Part shown: positions 42,624 to 52,248 of the stretch, one piece after another | Layout: each line of letters begins with the position of its first letter | Numbering within the stretch: the first letter of the stretch is position 1 | Assembly (NCBI RefSeq): GCF_047237965.1 | Contig: NZ_JBDFLX010000001.1 | Span: 3,968,001 to 4,032,000 of the forward strand | From: Noviherbaspirillum_A sp047237965 | GTDB lineage: Bacteria; Pseudomonadota; Gammaproteobacteria; Burkholderiales; Burkholderiaceae_D | Direction: 5' to 3' | Length of the DNA stretch: 64,000 nucleotides | Notes under the pieces: model-generated | The model's input: the letters and a program-made list of their open reading frames with translations, nothing else | The model's database searches: none | Told to the model about the DNA's origin: nothing | Made by a program: the position numbers and the translations under genes

Positions 42624-43396
42624 ACCCGGCAATCACCGACTGGCGCGGCAGGCGGGTCTGGCTGCTGGGCGCATCCAGCGGCATCGGCGCGGCGCTGGCG
42701 CGGGCATTGCTGGCGCGTGGCGCCAGGGTGGCGCTGTCGGCACGCAAGGAAAGCATGCTGCAGCAGCTTGCCGGCAACGCGCCCGACGCGGCCGATGCGC
42801 TGGTGCTGCCATGCGACGCAGCCGATCCGGCCAGCCTGGCGCGGGCCGCTGCCTTCCTGGTGGATCGCTGGGGCGGCGTCGATGTGGCGGTCTATCTCGC
42901 CGCCGACTACCAGCCGATGCGCGCCTGGGAGCTCGATCTCGATGTCGCCAGCCGCATGATAGACATCAACCTGCGCGGCGCCGTCGCGTTTGCCGCATGC
43001 GTCGTGCCCTGCCTGCTGCGGCAGGGACACGGCCAGCTGGCCTTCGTCGCCAGCGTGGCCGGCTACGGCGGCCTGCCGAAGTCGCTGATCTATGGCCCGA
43101 CCAAGGCCGCGCTGATCAATTTCGCCGAAACCCTGTACCTGGACCTGGCGGCTAAGGGCCTGGGCGTGCGGGTGATCAATCCGGGTTTCGTCGCCACGCC
43201 GCTCACCGCCGGCAACGACTTTTCGATGCCCGCGCTGATCACGCCGGAGCAGGCGGCCCAGGCAATACTCAAGGGCTATGCCGGCAGCGCGTTCGAAATC
43301 GATTTTCCGCGCCGCTTCACGCTGCCGATGAAGCTGCTGTCGCTCCTGCCGTACCGCTGGTATTTCCCGCTGGTGCGGCGCATTACCGGACTGTGA
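42620..43396 (+). CDS. Short-chain dehydrogenase/reductase, 258 aa
   Basis: ATG 42620 overlaps the DUF3833 stop. The cofactor motif GASSGIG, the catalytic Ser in FVASVAG and YGPTK (Tyr-x3-Lys) mark an active classical SDR. Its substrate is probably a lipid intermediate of the operon's pathway (inference). It is followed after ten bases by the last gene. Confidence 0.9.
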   Translation: MNPAITDWRGRRVWLLGASSGIGAALARALLARGARVALSARKESMLQQLAGNAPDAADALVLPCDAADPASLARAAAFLVDRWGGVDVAVYLAADYQPMRAWELDLDVASRMIDINLRGAVAFAACVVPCLLRQGHGQLAFVASVAGYGGLPKSLIYGPTKAALINFAETLYLDLAAKGLGVRVINPGFVATPLTAGNDFSMPALITPEQAAQAILKGYAGSAFEIDFPRRFTLPMKLLSLLPYRWYFPLVRRITGL

Positions 43397-43406
43397 AGGA
43401 AGCACC

Positions 43407-43859
43407 ATGGAGACCGCGCAAGCGCTGGCCAGGCTGGCCGACTATTTCGAGACCATGACGCCGGAAAGCGTGAGCCGCATCGGCGACTACTATGCGGCCG
43501 ACGCCCGCTTCAAGGACCCGTTCAACGACGTGCGCGGCGTGCCCGCGATAGGGCAGGTGTTTCATCACATGTTCGGCCAGGTCGGACAGCCGCGCTTCAT
43601 CGTCACGGATCGCATCGGCGGCGAGGGCGGCGAGGGCAGCGAGGGCAGCGCAGTGCTGCTCTGGCAGTTTCACTTCAACGCCCGCTTCGGCCTGCGGGAA
43701 CGGCAGCAGCGCATCCAGGGCGCCTCGCATCTGCGCTTCGATGGCGCCGGCCTGGTGGTGCTGCACCGGGACTACTGGGACGCCGCCGAAGAGCTGTATG
43801 GCAAGCTGCCGCTGCTGGGAAGCCTGATGCGGGCACTGGCCAGGAAGCTGGCCGCCTGA
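43407..43859 (+). CDS. NTF2/SnoaL-like protein, 150 aa
   Basis: AAGGAAG stands eight bases before ATG 43407. The protein has the cone-shaped NTF2-like pattern (LADYFETMTPESVSRIGDYYAADARFKDPFNDVRG, HFNARFG..., GASHLRFDGAGLVVLHRDYWDAAEELY). A short in-frame tandem repeat (Gly-Glu-Gly) is present near residue 72. It is the last gene of the LitR-type operon and probably a lipid-pathway isomerase or binding protein. Confidence 0.85.
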   Translation: METAQALARLADYFETMTPESVSRIGDYYAADARFKDPFNDVRGVPAIGQVFHHMFGQVGQPRFIVTDRIGGEGGEGSEGSAVLLWQFHFNARFGLRERQQRIQGASHLRFDGAGLVVLHRDYWDAAEELYGKLPLLGSLMRALARKLAA

Positions 43860-43866
43860 GCCACGT

Positions 43867-44610
43867 TCAGGCGCCGCGCTGCCCCGGGGCCGGCTGATCC
43901 GGCTCGGGCGGTGCCTCCACCACCATGCCGCTGGTCGGCTCGCACCAGATCAGGTGGTCATGCACGGCGGTCACGCCCGGTATGTTGCGGGCCGCCACGC
44001 ACAGGGCTTCGCGCTCCCGCCCGTCGAGGATGGTGCCATACAGATGCACCTCGCCGTTCTGCACCGCCACATCGAGCATCGAGCGCGGCGCCCAGGCGCT
44101 GGCCGCCAGTTCCGCTTCCAGCTGCCGGCGTATCTGCGCGTCGGACGGCGATACCGACGGCAGCGAGGGCGCGGCCAGCGCCAGGGCGCGCAGCAGATTG
44201 GCGCGGGTGATGATGCCGACCAGCCGGCCGTCTTCCAGCACCGGCACGCGCTTGATGCGCTGCTTCTCCATCATGTCCACCACCTGCTGCAGCGGCATGT
44301 CGGGGGTGGCGTAATGCAGGCTCTCGCTCATGGCATCGGCCACGGTGCGGCCATGCGCATGGGTGTATTCGGCGGCCAGCTTGCCCGGGCCGATCAAAAA
44401 TTCCAGCCAGCGCGGACGCCGCCGTTCCGTGCCCAGTTCGCTGCGCCGCAGCAGGTCGCCCTCGGTCAGCATGCCGGCCAGCGCGCCGTTCTCGTCCGTC
44501 ACCGGCAGGCCGCTGATGCCATGTTCCAGCATGGTCGCGATGGCGTCCCTGAGCCCGCTGTCGCGCCGTACCGTGATGACCCGCCTGCTCATGATGTCCT
44601 GTGCTTTCAT
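43867..44610 (-). CDS. CBS-pair and BON domain protein, 247 aa
   Basis: ATG 44610 follows CGGAGGCAACCC. Two CBS domains (residues 5-60: DIMSRRVITVRRDSGLRDAI...GLPVTDENGALAGMLTEGDLL; residues 88-145: VADAMSESLHYATPDMPLQQVVDMM...VLEDGRLVGIITRANLL) bind adenosyl ligands in the family. A BON domain (about 155-225) follows. Such proteins act as energy or stress sensors in the cytoplasm. It converges on the LitR-type operon with a gap of seven bases. Confidence 0.9.
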   Translation of the reverse strand: MKAQDIMSRRVITVRRDSGLRDAIATMLEHGISGLPVTDENGALAGMLTEGDLLRRSELGTERRRPRWLEFLIGPGKLAAEYTHAHGRTVADAMSESLHYATPDMPLQQVVDMMEKQRIKRVPVLEDGRLVGIITRANLLRALALAAPSLPSVSPSDAQIRRQLEAELAASAWAPRSMLDVAVQNGEVHLYGTILDGREREALCVAARNIPGVTAVHDHLIWCEPTSGMVVEAPPEPDQPAPGQRGA

Positions 44611-44781
44611 GGGTTGCCTCCGTGTATGCGGCCCGGCCAATCGGCCGGGCATGGTCCATGGTAAGGAAAAGTTTTGCGGAAAAAACGAAGGCGGATCAAG
44701 AAAGCGCGTATCCGGCCGGCTTTGACGTGCTTCCGGCCAGCTTCCGCGCTCTGAGCAGGCACGGGGTCATCGATGATGTGC

Positions 44782-46038
44782 CTATTGCTGCGCCGATGCA
44801 CCGACCACCGCCGCTTCCAGTTCGGCGATGGCGGTGGCGATATCGGCCTGGTCCGGCATGCGGTTGAAGGCCACTGCCCAGGTCCAGCCGTCGTTGCGGG
44901 TTTGCAGGAAGGCGTAGGAGCCGGTGGGCAGCGGGCCGCTGCGCTGCAGGATGGTTACGCCGGCTTCGCTGCGCACGTCCCAGCCCGGTGAATAGGGCGA
45001 ATCGGCCAGGCGCGGGTCGCGGCTGGCCATCAAGGCCAGCGTTTTCTTCTGCAGCAGCGGCCCCACGTTTTCATTGCCGCCCAGGCCGGTTGCGAAGCGC
45101 ACCAGGTCGGTGGGCGTGGCCAGCCATCCCGCCTGCGCATCGGCGGTGGAAAACACCATGCCGTTATAGGCCGGCGCGCCGCGCCGCTGGCTGCCGTCCT
45201 GCGCCAGCACCGGCTTTGTGCCCGGGCGGTCGTAGTAGGTCGCTTCATTGGGCAGGCGGCTGGCCGCGTCGGCGCCGGCGATGCGCATGCCAACGGCGCC
45301 GGTGGGCTGCAGCACCAATTGCTGCATGACCTGCGCATAGGGCGTGCCGCTGCGGTATTCGATGATGCGACCCAGGAGGTTGTAGCCGACGCTGCTCGCC
45401 TGCGCCTTGCTCGCCGGGTCAGCGCCGAGCTGGCGCTGGCGCAGCATGTAGCCGGCCACGGTGCGGGCGTTGGCCGGCGCGGCGGTGCCCATCGCGCGGG
45501 CGATGCCGGCCAGGTCGGCATAGGGGTCGTAGTCGTCGATCTGCCAGCCGGCCGTGTTGAGCAGCAGGTCGCGCAGGCGGATGTCGGTGACGCGGCGGTC
45601 GCGGCGCGGCAGCCAGTCGGCGAAGGCGGCATCGGGCAGCAGCCCGGCGCCGCCGAATACCCGGTAATCCAGCGCTTCCGGCAATTCCGCCTCGAACTGC
45701 TTCAGGATGGCCGCACCGGTCAGGGCGGTCGATACCGCGCCGATGCGAAACAGGGTATCGACGGACACCGCGGCGCCCGAGGTGGCGTCGGCGCGGCCAT
45801 AGCCGCTGCGAAAGACCAGCATGCCGTCGTGCGACACCGCGATGCTGCCGCCGGGAATGTCGTTGCGCGTCATGATGCCGCGCATGGCCGCGCCGACCCG
45901 GCTGTTGAGCGACTCGTTCAGCGCGCGCTGTTCGGCATTGCCATCGCAGCCGGGCGGCAGGGCGACGCAGCACATCACGGCCAACGCGGCGCCATTCTGG
46001 AGGCGCTTCAGGAAGGGAAGGCAGACAAGCGGTTTCAT
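44782..46038 (-). CDS. Serine beta-lactamase-like protein with degenerate active site, 418 aa
   Basis: The whole chain is collinear with the upstream neighbour (46,035-47,330). The catalytic residues are lost: the neighbour's S94-V-S-K97 is A101-V-S-T104 here, and its Y207-S-N is A214-S-S. The N-terminal hydrophobic segment (AALAVMCCVALPPGC) is a signal sequence, perhaps with lipid attachment at Cys31. It should fold like a class C beta-lactamase/esterase but cannot use the normal mechanism. It starts within the four-base ATGA overlap with its upstream paralogue, so the two are made together; a binding or regulatory role is possible. Confidence 0.85.
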   Translation of the reverse strand: MKPLVCLPFLKRLQNGAALAVMCCVALPPGCDGNAEQRALNESLNSRVGAAMRGIMTRNDIPGGSIAVSHDGMLVFRSGYGRADATSGAAVSVDTLFRIGAVSTALTGAAILKQFEAELPEALDYRVFGGAGLLPDAAFADWLPRRDRRVTDIRLRDLLLNTAGWQIDDYDPYADLAGIARAMGTAAPANARTVAGYMLRQRQLGADPASKAQASSVGYNLLGRIIEYRSGTPYAQVMQQLVLQPTGAVGMRIAGADAASRLPNEATYYDRPGTKPVLAQDGSQRRGAPAYNGMVFSTADAQAGWLATPTDLVRFATGLGGNENVGPLLQKKTLALMASRDPRLADSPYSPGWDVRSEAGVTILQRSGPLPTGSYAFLQTRNDGWTWAVAFNRMPDQADIATAIAELEAAVVGASAQQ

Positions 46039-47330
46039 CGCAATGCCATTGCCGCACCGGGCTTGCCGAACCTGGCGATCGCATCGACTGCCTTGCTGAC
46101 ATCGTCCCTGGCCTTGGTGAGGTCGATGGCGATCTTGTCCATGCTCAGGTTGACCGGGTCCGAGATCGGCATCCGGTTCAGCGCCAGCGCCCAGGTCCAG
46201 CCGTCGTCTCGCATCTGGACGATGGCGTAGGTGCCGCCGACCAGCGCGCCCGGGCGCTCCAGGATGCGCACGCCATGTTCGTCCAGCACGTTGAACGCCA
46301 GGCCGTATTGCGAGTCCGGGAAGCGCGGGCTGCGCTGCGAGAGCAGCTTCATGGTCTGCTGCGACAGCAGCCCCGGCTTGCCATCCTTGCCCCGCAGCGC
46401 CAGCGCGAACCGCACCAGGTCAGTCGGCGTTCCCGCCCAGCCGCCATGGGCGTCCATGCTGTTGAAGTCCAGGCCGACATACGAGGCCGGGCCCTTGCGG
46501 CCGCTGCCATTCACGCTGCTGGATAGCTCTGCGTTGGGGTAATCGTAATAAACGGTTTCGTGGGGCATGCGGATGGCGCCGCTTGCCGCCGGAATGAACA
46601 TCGCCTCGGCCCCGGCGCGACGCAGCACGGTGTCCTTCACCGCCTGCACATAGGGCTTGCCGGTCTTGTGCTCGATGATGCGGCCCAGTATGTTGTAGCC
46701 GAAGTTGCTGTACATGGCCTGGGTGCCGGGCGCGGCGCCGAGGTCGTGGTGCCTGAGCATGTAGGCGATGATGGTGCGCGGCGACGCCGGGGCGGCAACG
46801 CCCATTTCCCGCGCCACGTTGACCAGGTCGAACTGCGGATCGTAGCCGTCGATGCCCCAGCCCGAGGTGTGCTGCAGCAGGTCGCGCAAGGTGATGTCCA
46901 GTACCCGCGCATCCTTCGGCTTGGCGTATTCGGGAAAGGCGGCGTCCGGCAACAGGCCCTGCGGCCCGAACACCTTCCGGTCCAGCGCCGCCGGCAGGGA
47001 CGGCTCGAACAGGCGCAGCACCGTGACCGCGGTGAGCGCCTTGGATACGCTGGCGATGCGAAACCGCGTTTGCGCAGTGACCTTCTCGCCGGCAGCCACA
47101 TCGCTTAGTCCAAAGCCGCCCTGATAGACTATCTTGCCCTGATAAGCCACGGCCACGCTGGCGCCGGGAATGCCGTATTGCTTCATCAGGCCCTTGATTG
47201 CCGGCTCGACCTGGCGTTTCACAGTCTGCGCGGATGGCACGGCTGGCGCCGCATGGGCCGGCAGGGAAATTATTGCGGTCAGCAGCGCTGCGCCGGCAAT
47301 GAAGGATAGACGCTTGCAGCCTGTATGCAT
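46035..47330 (-). CDS. Serine beta-lactamase-family hydrolase, 431 aa
   Basis: ATG 47330 follows AGAGGTGCCTC. A signal peptide (LSFIAGAALLTAIISLPAHA) directs export. The family's catalytic residues are present: S94-V-S-K97 and Y207-S-N, and it has the HTSGWG loop near 154. Such exported class C-like hydrolases act as esterases or D-aminopeptidases more often than as antibiotic-resistance enzymes; the substrate is unknown. It is the first gene of a pair with a degenerate paralogue. Confidence 0.9.
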   Translation of the reverse strand: MHTGCKRLSFIAGAALLTAIISLPAHAAPAVPSAQTVKRQVEPAIKGLMKQYGIPGASVAVAYQGKIVYQGGFGLSDVAAGEKVTAQTRFRIASVSKALTAVTVLRLFEPSLPAALDRKVFGPQGLLPDAAFPEYAKPKDARVLDITLRDLLQHTSGWGIDGYDPQFDLVNVAREMGVAAPASPRTIIAYMLRHHDLGAAPGTQAMYSNFGYNILGRIIEHKTGKPYVQAVKDTVLRRAGAEAMFIPAASGAIRMPHETVYYDYPNAELSSSVNGSGRKGPASYVGLDFNSMDAHGGWAGTPTDLVRFALALRGKDGKPGLLSQQTMKLLSQRSPRFPDSQYGLAFNVLDEHGVRILERPGALVGGTYAIVQMRDDGWTWALALNRMPISDPVNLSMDKIAIDLTKARDDVSKAVDAIARFGKPGAAMALR

Positions 47331-47523
47331 GAGGCACCTCTGAGGGGATTGGATGGGGAAGGCGGCGCACGGCGGGCGGCAATGGCAGGCAACGCCAGCA
47401 CTGGCACCATCAGGCTCAGTGGCGCGCCCGGCTTAAGCGTTCATCAAATCGCGGTATAATCCGATGTTCCCTACTTTTCCCATCTTTTGGTGCAGTTCGC
47501 TTGCTCCGGAACCCACCCATACC

Positions 47524-48975
47524 ATGTCCGACATTCAGTCTGCAGCCGCGCAAACCCCCGCGGCACCCATCCGCTTTGAAGATTTCGGCCTGTCGCCAGA
47601 CATACTGAAGGCGCTCGCCGAGCAGGGCTATGCGCATCCGACGCCTATCCAGGCGGCCGCAATTCCGGTCGTGCTGCAAGGGCGCGACGTGATGGGCGCT
47701 GCCCAGACCGGCACCGGCAAGACCGCCGGCTTTTCCCTGCCCATCATCCAGCTGCTGCTGGCGCATGCCAGCAGCAGCGCCTCGCCGGCGCGCCATCCGG
47801 TGCGGGCGCTGGTGCTCACGCCCACGCGCGAACTGGCCGACCAGGTGGCGGAAAACGTCAAGGCCTACTGCCGCTTCACGCCGCTGCGCTCGACCGTCGT
47901 GTTCGGCGGCGTCGACATGGCGCCGCAGACGGCCGCCCTGCGCGCCGGCGTCGAGATCGTGATCGCCACGCCGGGCCGCCTGCTCGACCATGTGCAGCAG
48001 AAGACCATCAGCCTGTCGCAGACCCAGATCCTGGTGATGGACGAGGCCGACCGCATGCTGGACATGGGTTTCCTGCCGGACCTGCAGCGCATCATCAACC
48101 TGCTGCCCAAGGCGCGCCAGAACCTGATGTTCTCGGCCACCTTCTCGCCGGAAATCAAGAAACTGGCGTCGAGCTTCCTGAACGACCCGGTCACCATCGA
48201 GGTGGCGCGCAGCAATGCCACCGCCGAGCGCGTCACCCAGACCGTCTACAAGGTGGCCGAGGACGACAAGCGCGATGCCGTGCTGCACTTGATCCGCGGC
48301 CGCGACCTGAAGCAGATCCTGGTGTTTTCCAACACCAAGATCGGCGCCTCGCGCCTGGCCCGCCACCTGGAGCAGGAAGGCGTGAAGGCGTCCGCCATCC
48401 ACGGCGACAAGACCCAGAACGAGCGCATGGCCGCGCTGGAAGCGTTCAAGAACGGCGGCGTCGACGTGCTGGTGGCAACCGACGTGGCCGCGCGCGGGCT
48501 GGACATTTCCGACCTGCCGTGCGTGATCAACTACGACCTGCCCTATAACGCCGAGGATTACGTGCACCGTATCGGCCGCACCGGCCGCGCCGGCGCCTCG
48601 GGCGATGCGATCTCGCTGTACTCCGACAAGGACGCGCGGCTGCTGCAGGATATCGAGAAGCTGATCCGCGCCAAGCTGGCGCCCGCCGCGCTGGACGGCT
48701 TCACGCCGCGTGCGCATCACGGCGAGCGCTCTGGCGAGCGTGCCGAGCGCAGGCCGCGCCGCGACGAGGGCGCACGCGAGCAGGGCGGACGCGAAGTGCG
48801 TTCCGCCGCGCCCCGCAGCAGCGGCTATGCGCCGCGCCGCGAGAAGGTCGATCCGTGGTTCCTGAAGCCTTACGAGCCCAGCCCGTCGACGCCGCAGCCG
48901 GCCAACGAGCCGCAGGACGCGGCGGCCAAGCCGCAGAAGCGCGCAGCCCTGCTGGGCGGCCTGCCCAAGCGCTGA
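47524..48975 (+). CDS. rhlE: DEAD-box RNA helicase, RhlE type, 483 aa
   Basis: ATG 47524 is chosen over an upstream in-frame ATG at 47464, whose extension is not protein-like. The Q motif FEDFGLSPDIL...PTPIQ, AQTGTGKT, PTRELADQ, VMDEADRMLD, FSATF, ATDVAARGLD and HRIGRTGRAG are all present. A basic, Arg-rich tail with Gly and Ser follows, as in RhlE proteins that act on rRNA or structured mRNA. The 190-base upstream gap may hold a long leader, as is common for cold-responsive helicases. Confidence 0.92.
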   Translation: MSDIQSAAAQTPAAPIRFEDFGLSPDILKALAEQGYAHPTPIQAAAIPVVLQGRDVMGAAQTGTGKTAGFSLPIIQLLLAHASSSASPARHPVRALVLTPTRELADQVAENVKAYCRFTPLRSTVVFGGVDMAPQTAALRAGVEIVIATPGRLLDHVQQKTISLSQTQILVMDEADRMLDMGFLPDLQRIINLLPKARQNLMFSATFSPEIKKLASSFLNDPVTIEVARSNATAERVTQTVYKVAEDDKRDAVLHLIRGRDLKQILVFSNTKIGASRLARHLEQEGVKASAIHGDKTQNERMAALEAFKNGGVDVLVATDVAARGLDISDLPCVINYDLPYNAEDYVHRIGRTGRAGASGDAISLYSDKDARLLQDIEKLIRAKLAPAALDGFTPRAHHGERSGERAERRPRRDEGAREQGGREVRSAAPRSSGYAPRREKVDPWFLKPYEPSPSTPQPANEPQDAAAKPQKRAALLGGLPKR

Positions 48976-49032
48976 GGCCGGAGCCTGTGATGGGCCTTGT
49001 GCCCGTGACAGGCCAGTCAGGCTGAAAGCGCT

Positions 49033-49911
49033 CTAATTCCCCGCCAGCACGCCATGGCGGTCGCGCCATAGCGCCACCGCCGCCTCCCAGAATTCCGCCA
49101 CGGTTTCCCTGCGTGGCAACCCCAGTCCCAGAAAACCGGCCGCCTGCATCAGGCCCTCCAGCGGGCGGCTGTCGTCCAGCGCCGCCGCGCCGGTCTGCTT
49201 GGAGAGCTTCTCGCCGCGCTCGTTCTGCAGCACCGGCACATGCATGTAACGCGGCGTCGGATATCCCAGCAGCCGCTGCAGGTAAATCTGGCGGGCGCTG
49301 GAATCGAGCAGGTCGGCGCCGCGCACCACGTCCGTGATGCCGCATTCGGCATCGTCCACCACCACCGCCAGCTGATAGGCCCAGTAGCCGTCGGCGCGTT
49401 TGAGCACGAAGTCGCCGACTTCGGTGGCCAGGCGCTGGCTGACTGGCCCGATCCAGCGGTCGTTGAAATGGATCACCTGGTCCGGCACCTGCAGCCGCCA
49501 GGCGCGCGGAGTGCGGCCGGGCGCCAGGCCATGGCGACAGGTGCCCGGATAGACCGCGGCGCCGTCGGAGGCCACGCCCAGGCGCGAATCGGCGATCTCG
49601 CGCCGGCTGCAGCCGCAGGGATAGACCGCATCGCCCAGGCGCTCGAACGCAGCCTGGTACAGCGCCTTGCGCCGGCTCTGCCACAGCGGCTTGCCGTCCC
49701 ACTGCATGCCATGCGCCTGCAGGCATTGCATGATGGCCTGCGCCGCCTTGGGCAGGGCGCGCGCCTCGTCGATGTCTTCGATGCGCAGCAGCCAGGCGCC
49801 GCCATGGGCGCGGGCATCCAGGAAGCTGGCCATGGCCGCCACCAGCGAGCCGGCATGCAGCGGGCCGGTGGGCGAGGGCGCGAAGCGGCCGCGATAAGAG
49901 CTTGCATTCAT
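49033..49911 (-). CDS. gluQ: Glutamyl-Q tRNA(Asp) synthetase, 292 aa
   Basis: RGRFAPSPTGPLHAGSLVAA contains the class I HIGH-like motif and GEKLSKQTGA the KMSKS-like motif; the anticodon-binding domain of true GluRS is missing. YPCGCSRREI and YPGTC supply the zinc-binding Cys residues. The enzyme attaches glutamate to queuosine in tRNA(Asp). It is the second gene of a pair with the LysR gene, whose stop it overlaps by four bases. Confidence 0.93.
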   Translation of the reverse strand: MNASSYRGRFAPSPTGPLHAGSLVAAMASFLDARAHGGAWLLRIEDIDEARALPKAAQAIMQCLQAHGMQWDGKPLWQSRRKALYQAAFERLGDAVYPCGCSRREIADSRLGVASDGAAVYPGTCRHGLAPGRTPRAWRLQVPDQVIHFNDRWIGPVSQRLATEVGDFVLKRADGYWAYQLAVVVDDAECGITDVVRGADLLDSSARQIYLQRLLGYPTPRYMHVPVLQNERGEKLSKQTGAAALDDSRPLEGLMQAAGFLGLGLPRRETVAEFWEAAVALWRDRHGVLAGN

Positions 49912-50831
49912 GATGCGGTTTCCAGCAGGCGATGTTTGGTGTCGGGTTCGGACAGCTTGGCGAGGAACCATTTCAGGGCCTTGCCGCGGGCGCCGCTGCG
50001 CCAGGCCAGGTGGGCGGCGCCGGCCGGCTTGGACTCGACCGTGCGCTTTTCCACCAGCGCGCCGCTGGCAAGGTAGGGCGCGGCCAGCATGCGCGGCAGG
50101 TGGCCGCAGCCGAGGCCGGCCAGTTGCGCGGCCAGCTTGGCGTCGAGCGAGGGCACGGTCAGGGTGTCCTGCCCGGTCAGCAGGCCGGCGGTGATGCCGG
50201 GCAGCATGCGCCCGGTATCGCCGGCGGCCACGGCCCGGTGCCGCTGTATCCGTTCGGCCGGCAGCGGCTCGGGCTCGCCGGCCAGCGGGTGGGTCGGCGC
50301 CACCGCGAACACCCAGTCGATGCCGCCCAGAAGGCGGGTACGGAAGTCGCTGCTCATGCGCATGGTTTCCGGACCGTCATAGGCGGCGCCGATGGCCAGA
50401 TCAGCCCGGTCGGTCAGCAGCGCTTCCCAGACGCCCGACAGCACTTCCGAGGACAGCCGCAGCCGGGTGCCCGGCTGCTCGCGGCCGAAATCCTCCAGCA
50501 GCGGCAGCAGGCGCTGGAACGGGATCACGCTGTCGACCACAATGCGCAATTCCGCTTCCCAGCCCGCGGCCGTGCGCTTGACCCGCTGTTCCAGCGCCTC
50601 GGCCGCCTGCAGCAAGTGCCGGCCCTGCGCCAGCAGTTCCTCGCCGGCCGAGGTCAGCTGGGCGCGGTGGCCGCGCCGGTCGAACAGCAGCACGTCGAGG
50701 TCGTCCTCCAGCTTGCGCACCGTATAGGTCAGTGCCGACGGCACCCGGTCGAGCGCGGCGGCGGCGGCGGCAAAGCTGCCGCGGCGGTCGATCTCGTCCA
50801 GGATGCGCAGCGATTCCAGGGTCAGGTTCAT
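49908..50831 (-). CDS. LysR-family transcriptional regulator, 307 aa
   Basis: MNLTLESLRILDEIDRRGSFAAAAAALDRVPSALTYTVRKLEDDLDVLLFDRRG is a typical LysR winged HTH; the remainder is the substrate-binding-like effector domain. The frame extends upstream, but ATG 50831 fits the family. It is divergent from the pirin gene, which is the usual target of this LysR type. Confidence 0.92.
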   Translation of the reverse strand: MNLTLESLRILDEIDRRGSFAAAAAALDRVPSALTYTVRKLEDDLDVLLFDRRGHRAQLTSAGEELLAQGRHLLQAAEALEQRVKRTAAGWEAELRIVVDSVIPFQRLLPLLEDFGREQPGTRLRLSSEVLSGVWEALLTDRADLAIGAAYDGPETMRMSSDFRTRLLGGIDWVFAVAPTHPLAGEPEPLPAERIQRHRAVAAGDTGRMLPGITAGLLTGQDTLTVPSLDAKLAAQLAGLGCGHLPRMLAAPYLASGALVEKRTVESKPAGAAHLAWRSGARGKALKWFLAKLSEPDTKHRLLETAS

Positions 50832-50948
50832 CAGGAAAAGAGGTTCAGAAAATTTGAACGAAAGGTACAGCATTATGCCCTTATTCGTTCGTCTTCAAAG
50901 GGATATAGTGCTTCACATCCAATCAACATCAACACAAGGAGCGACCAG

Positions 50949-51647
<699 letters not shown>

Positions 51648-51750
51648 CCCGGGCCAATAGCGGGCGCGTTCGCTGTCGGGGACGCGCCCGCGCCGCATCC
51701 TCAAACTTGCCAGGCCGGCTATACTTCTCCCTCCGTCCCATGCCGCCGCC

Positions 51751-52230
51751 ATGCAACACAAGCCTTACAAGATTCCCGAATCGGTCCTGGTCGTGATCCA
51801 TACCGCCGCGCTCGACGTGCTGCTGATCGAGCGCACGCCCAATCCCGGTTTCTGGCAGTCGGTGACGGGCAGCAAGGACACGGTCGATGAGCCGCTGACA
51901 CTGACCGCCGCGCGCGAGGTGATGGAGGAAACGGGCATCGTCGTTGCGCAGAATCATCTGCATGATTGGCAACTTTCGAATGTCTATGACATCTATCCCG
52001 TATGGCAGCACCGCTATGCGCCGGACGTGACGCGCAATACCGAGCATGTATTCAGCCTTCAGGTGGCGCGCGACATCCCGGTGACGCTGGCGCCGCGCGA
52101 GCACCGCGACTACGTCTGGCTGCCGTACCGGGAGGCGGCGGACAAGTGTTTTTCGCCGTCCAACGCGGAAGCGATATTGCAACTGCCGCAACGCATCGCC
52201 ATGTTCACGATGGAGAGCAGACCGCATTAA
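51751..52230 (+). CDS. nudB: Dihydroneopterin triphosphate diphosphatase (Nudix), 159 aa
   Basis: The Nudix box GSKDTVDEPLTLTAAREVMEETGI is complete (G-x5-E-x7-RE-x2-EE-x-G). The start HKPYKIPESVLVVIHT and WQSVTGS agree with NudB, which removes pyrophosphate from dihydroneopterin triphosphate in folate synthesis. It is the first of three closely spaced plus-strand genes. Confidence 0.92.
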   Translation: MQHKPYKIPESVLVVIHTAALDVLLIERTPNPGFWQSVTGSKDTVDEPLTLTAAREVMEETGIVVAQNHLHDWQLSNVYDIYPVWQHRYAPDVTRNTEHVFSLQVARDIPVTLAPREHRDYVWLPYREAADKCFSPSNAEAILQLPQRIAMFTMESRPH

Positions 52231-52248
52231 CGAAAACAGGATCACCTC

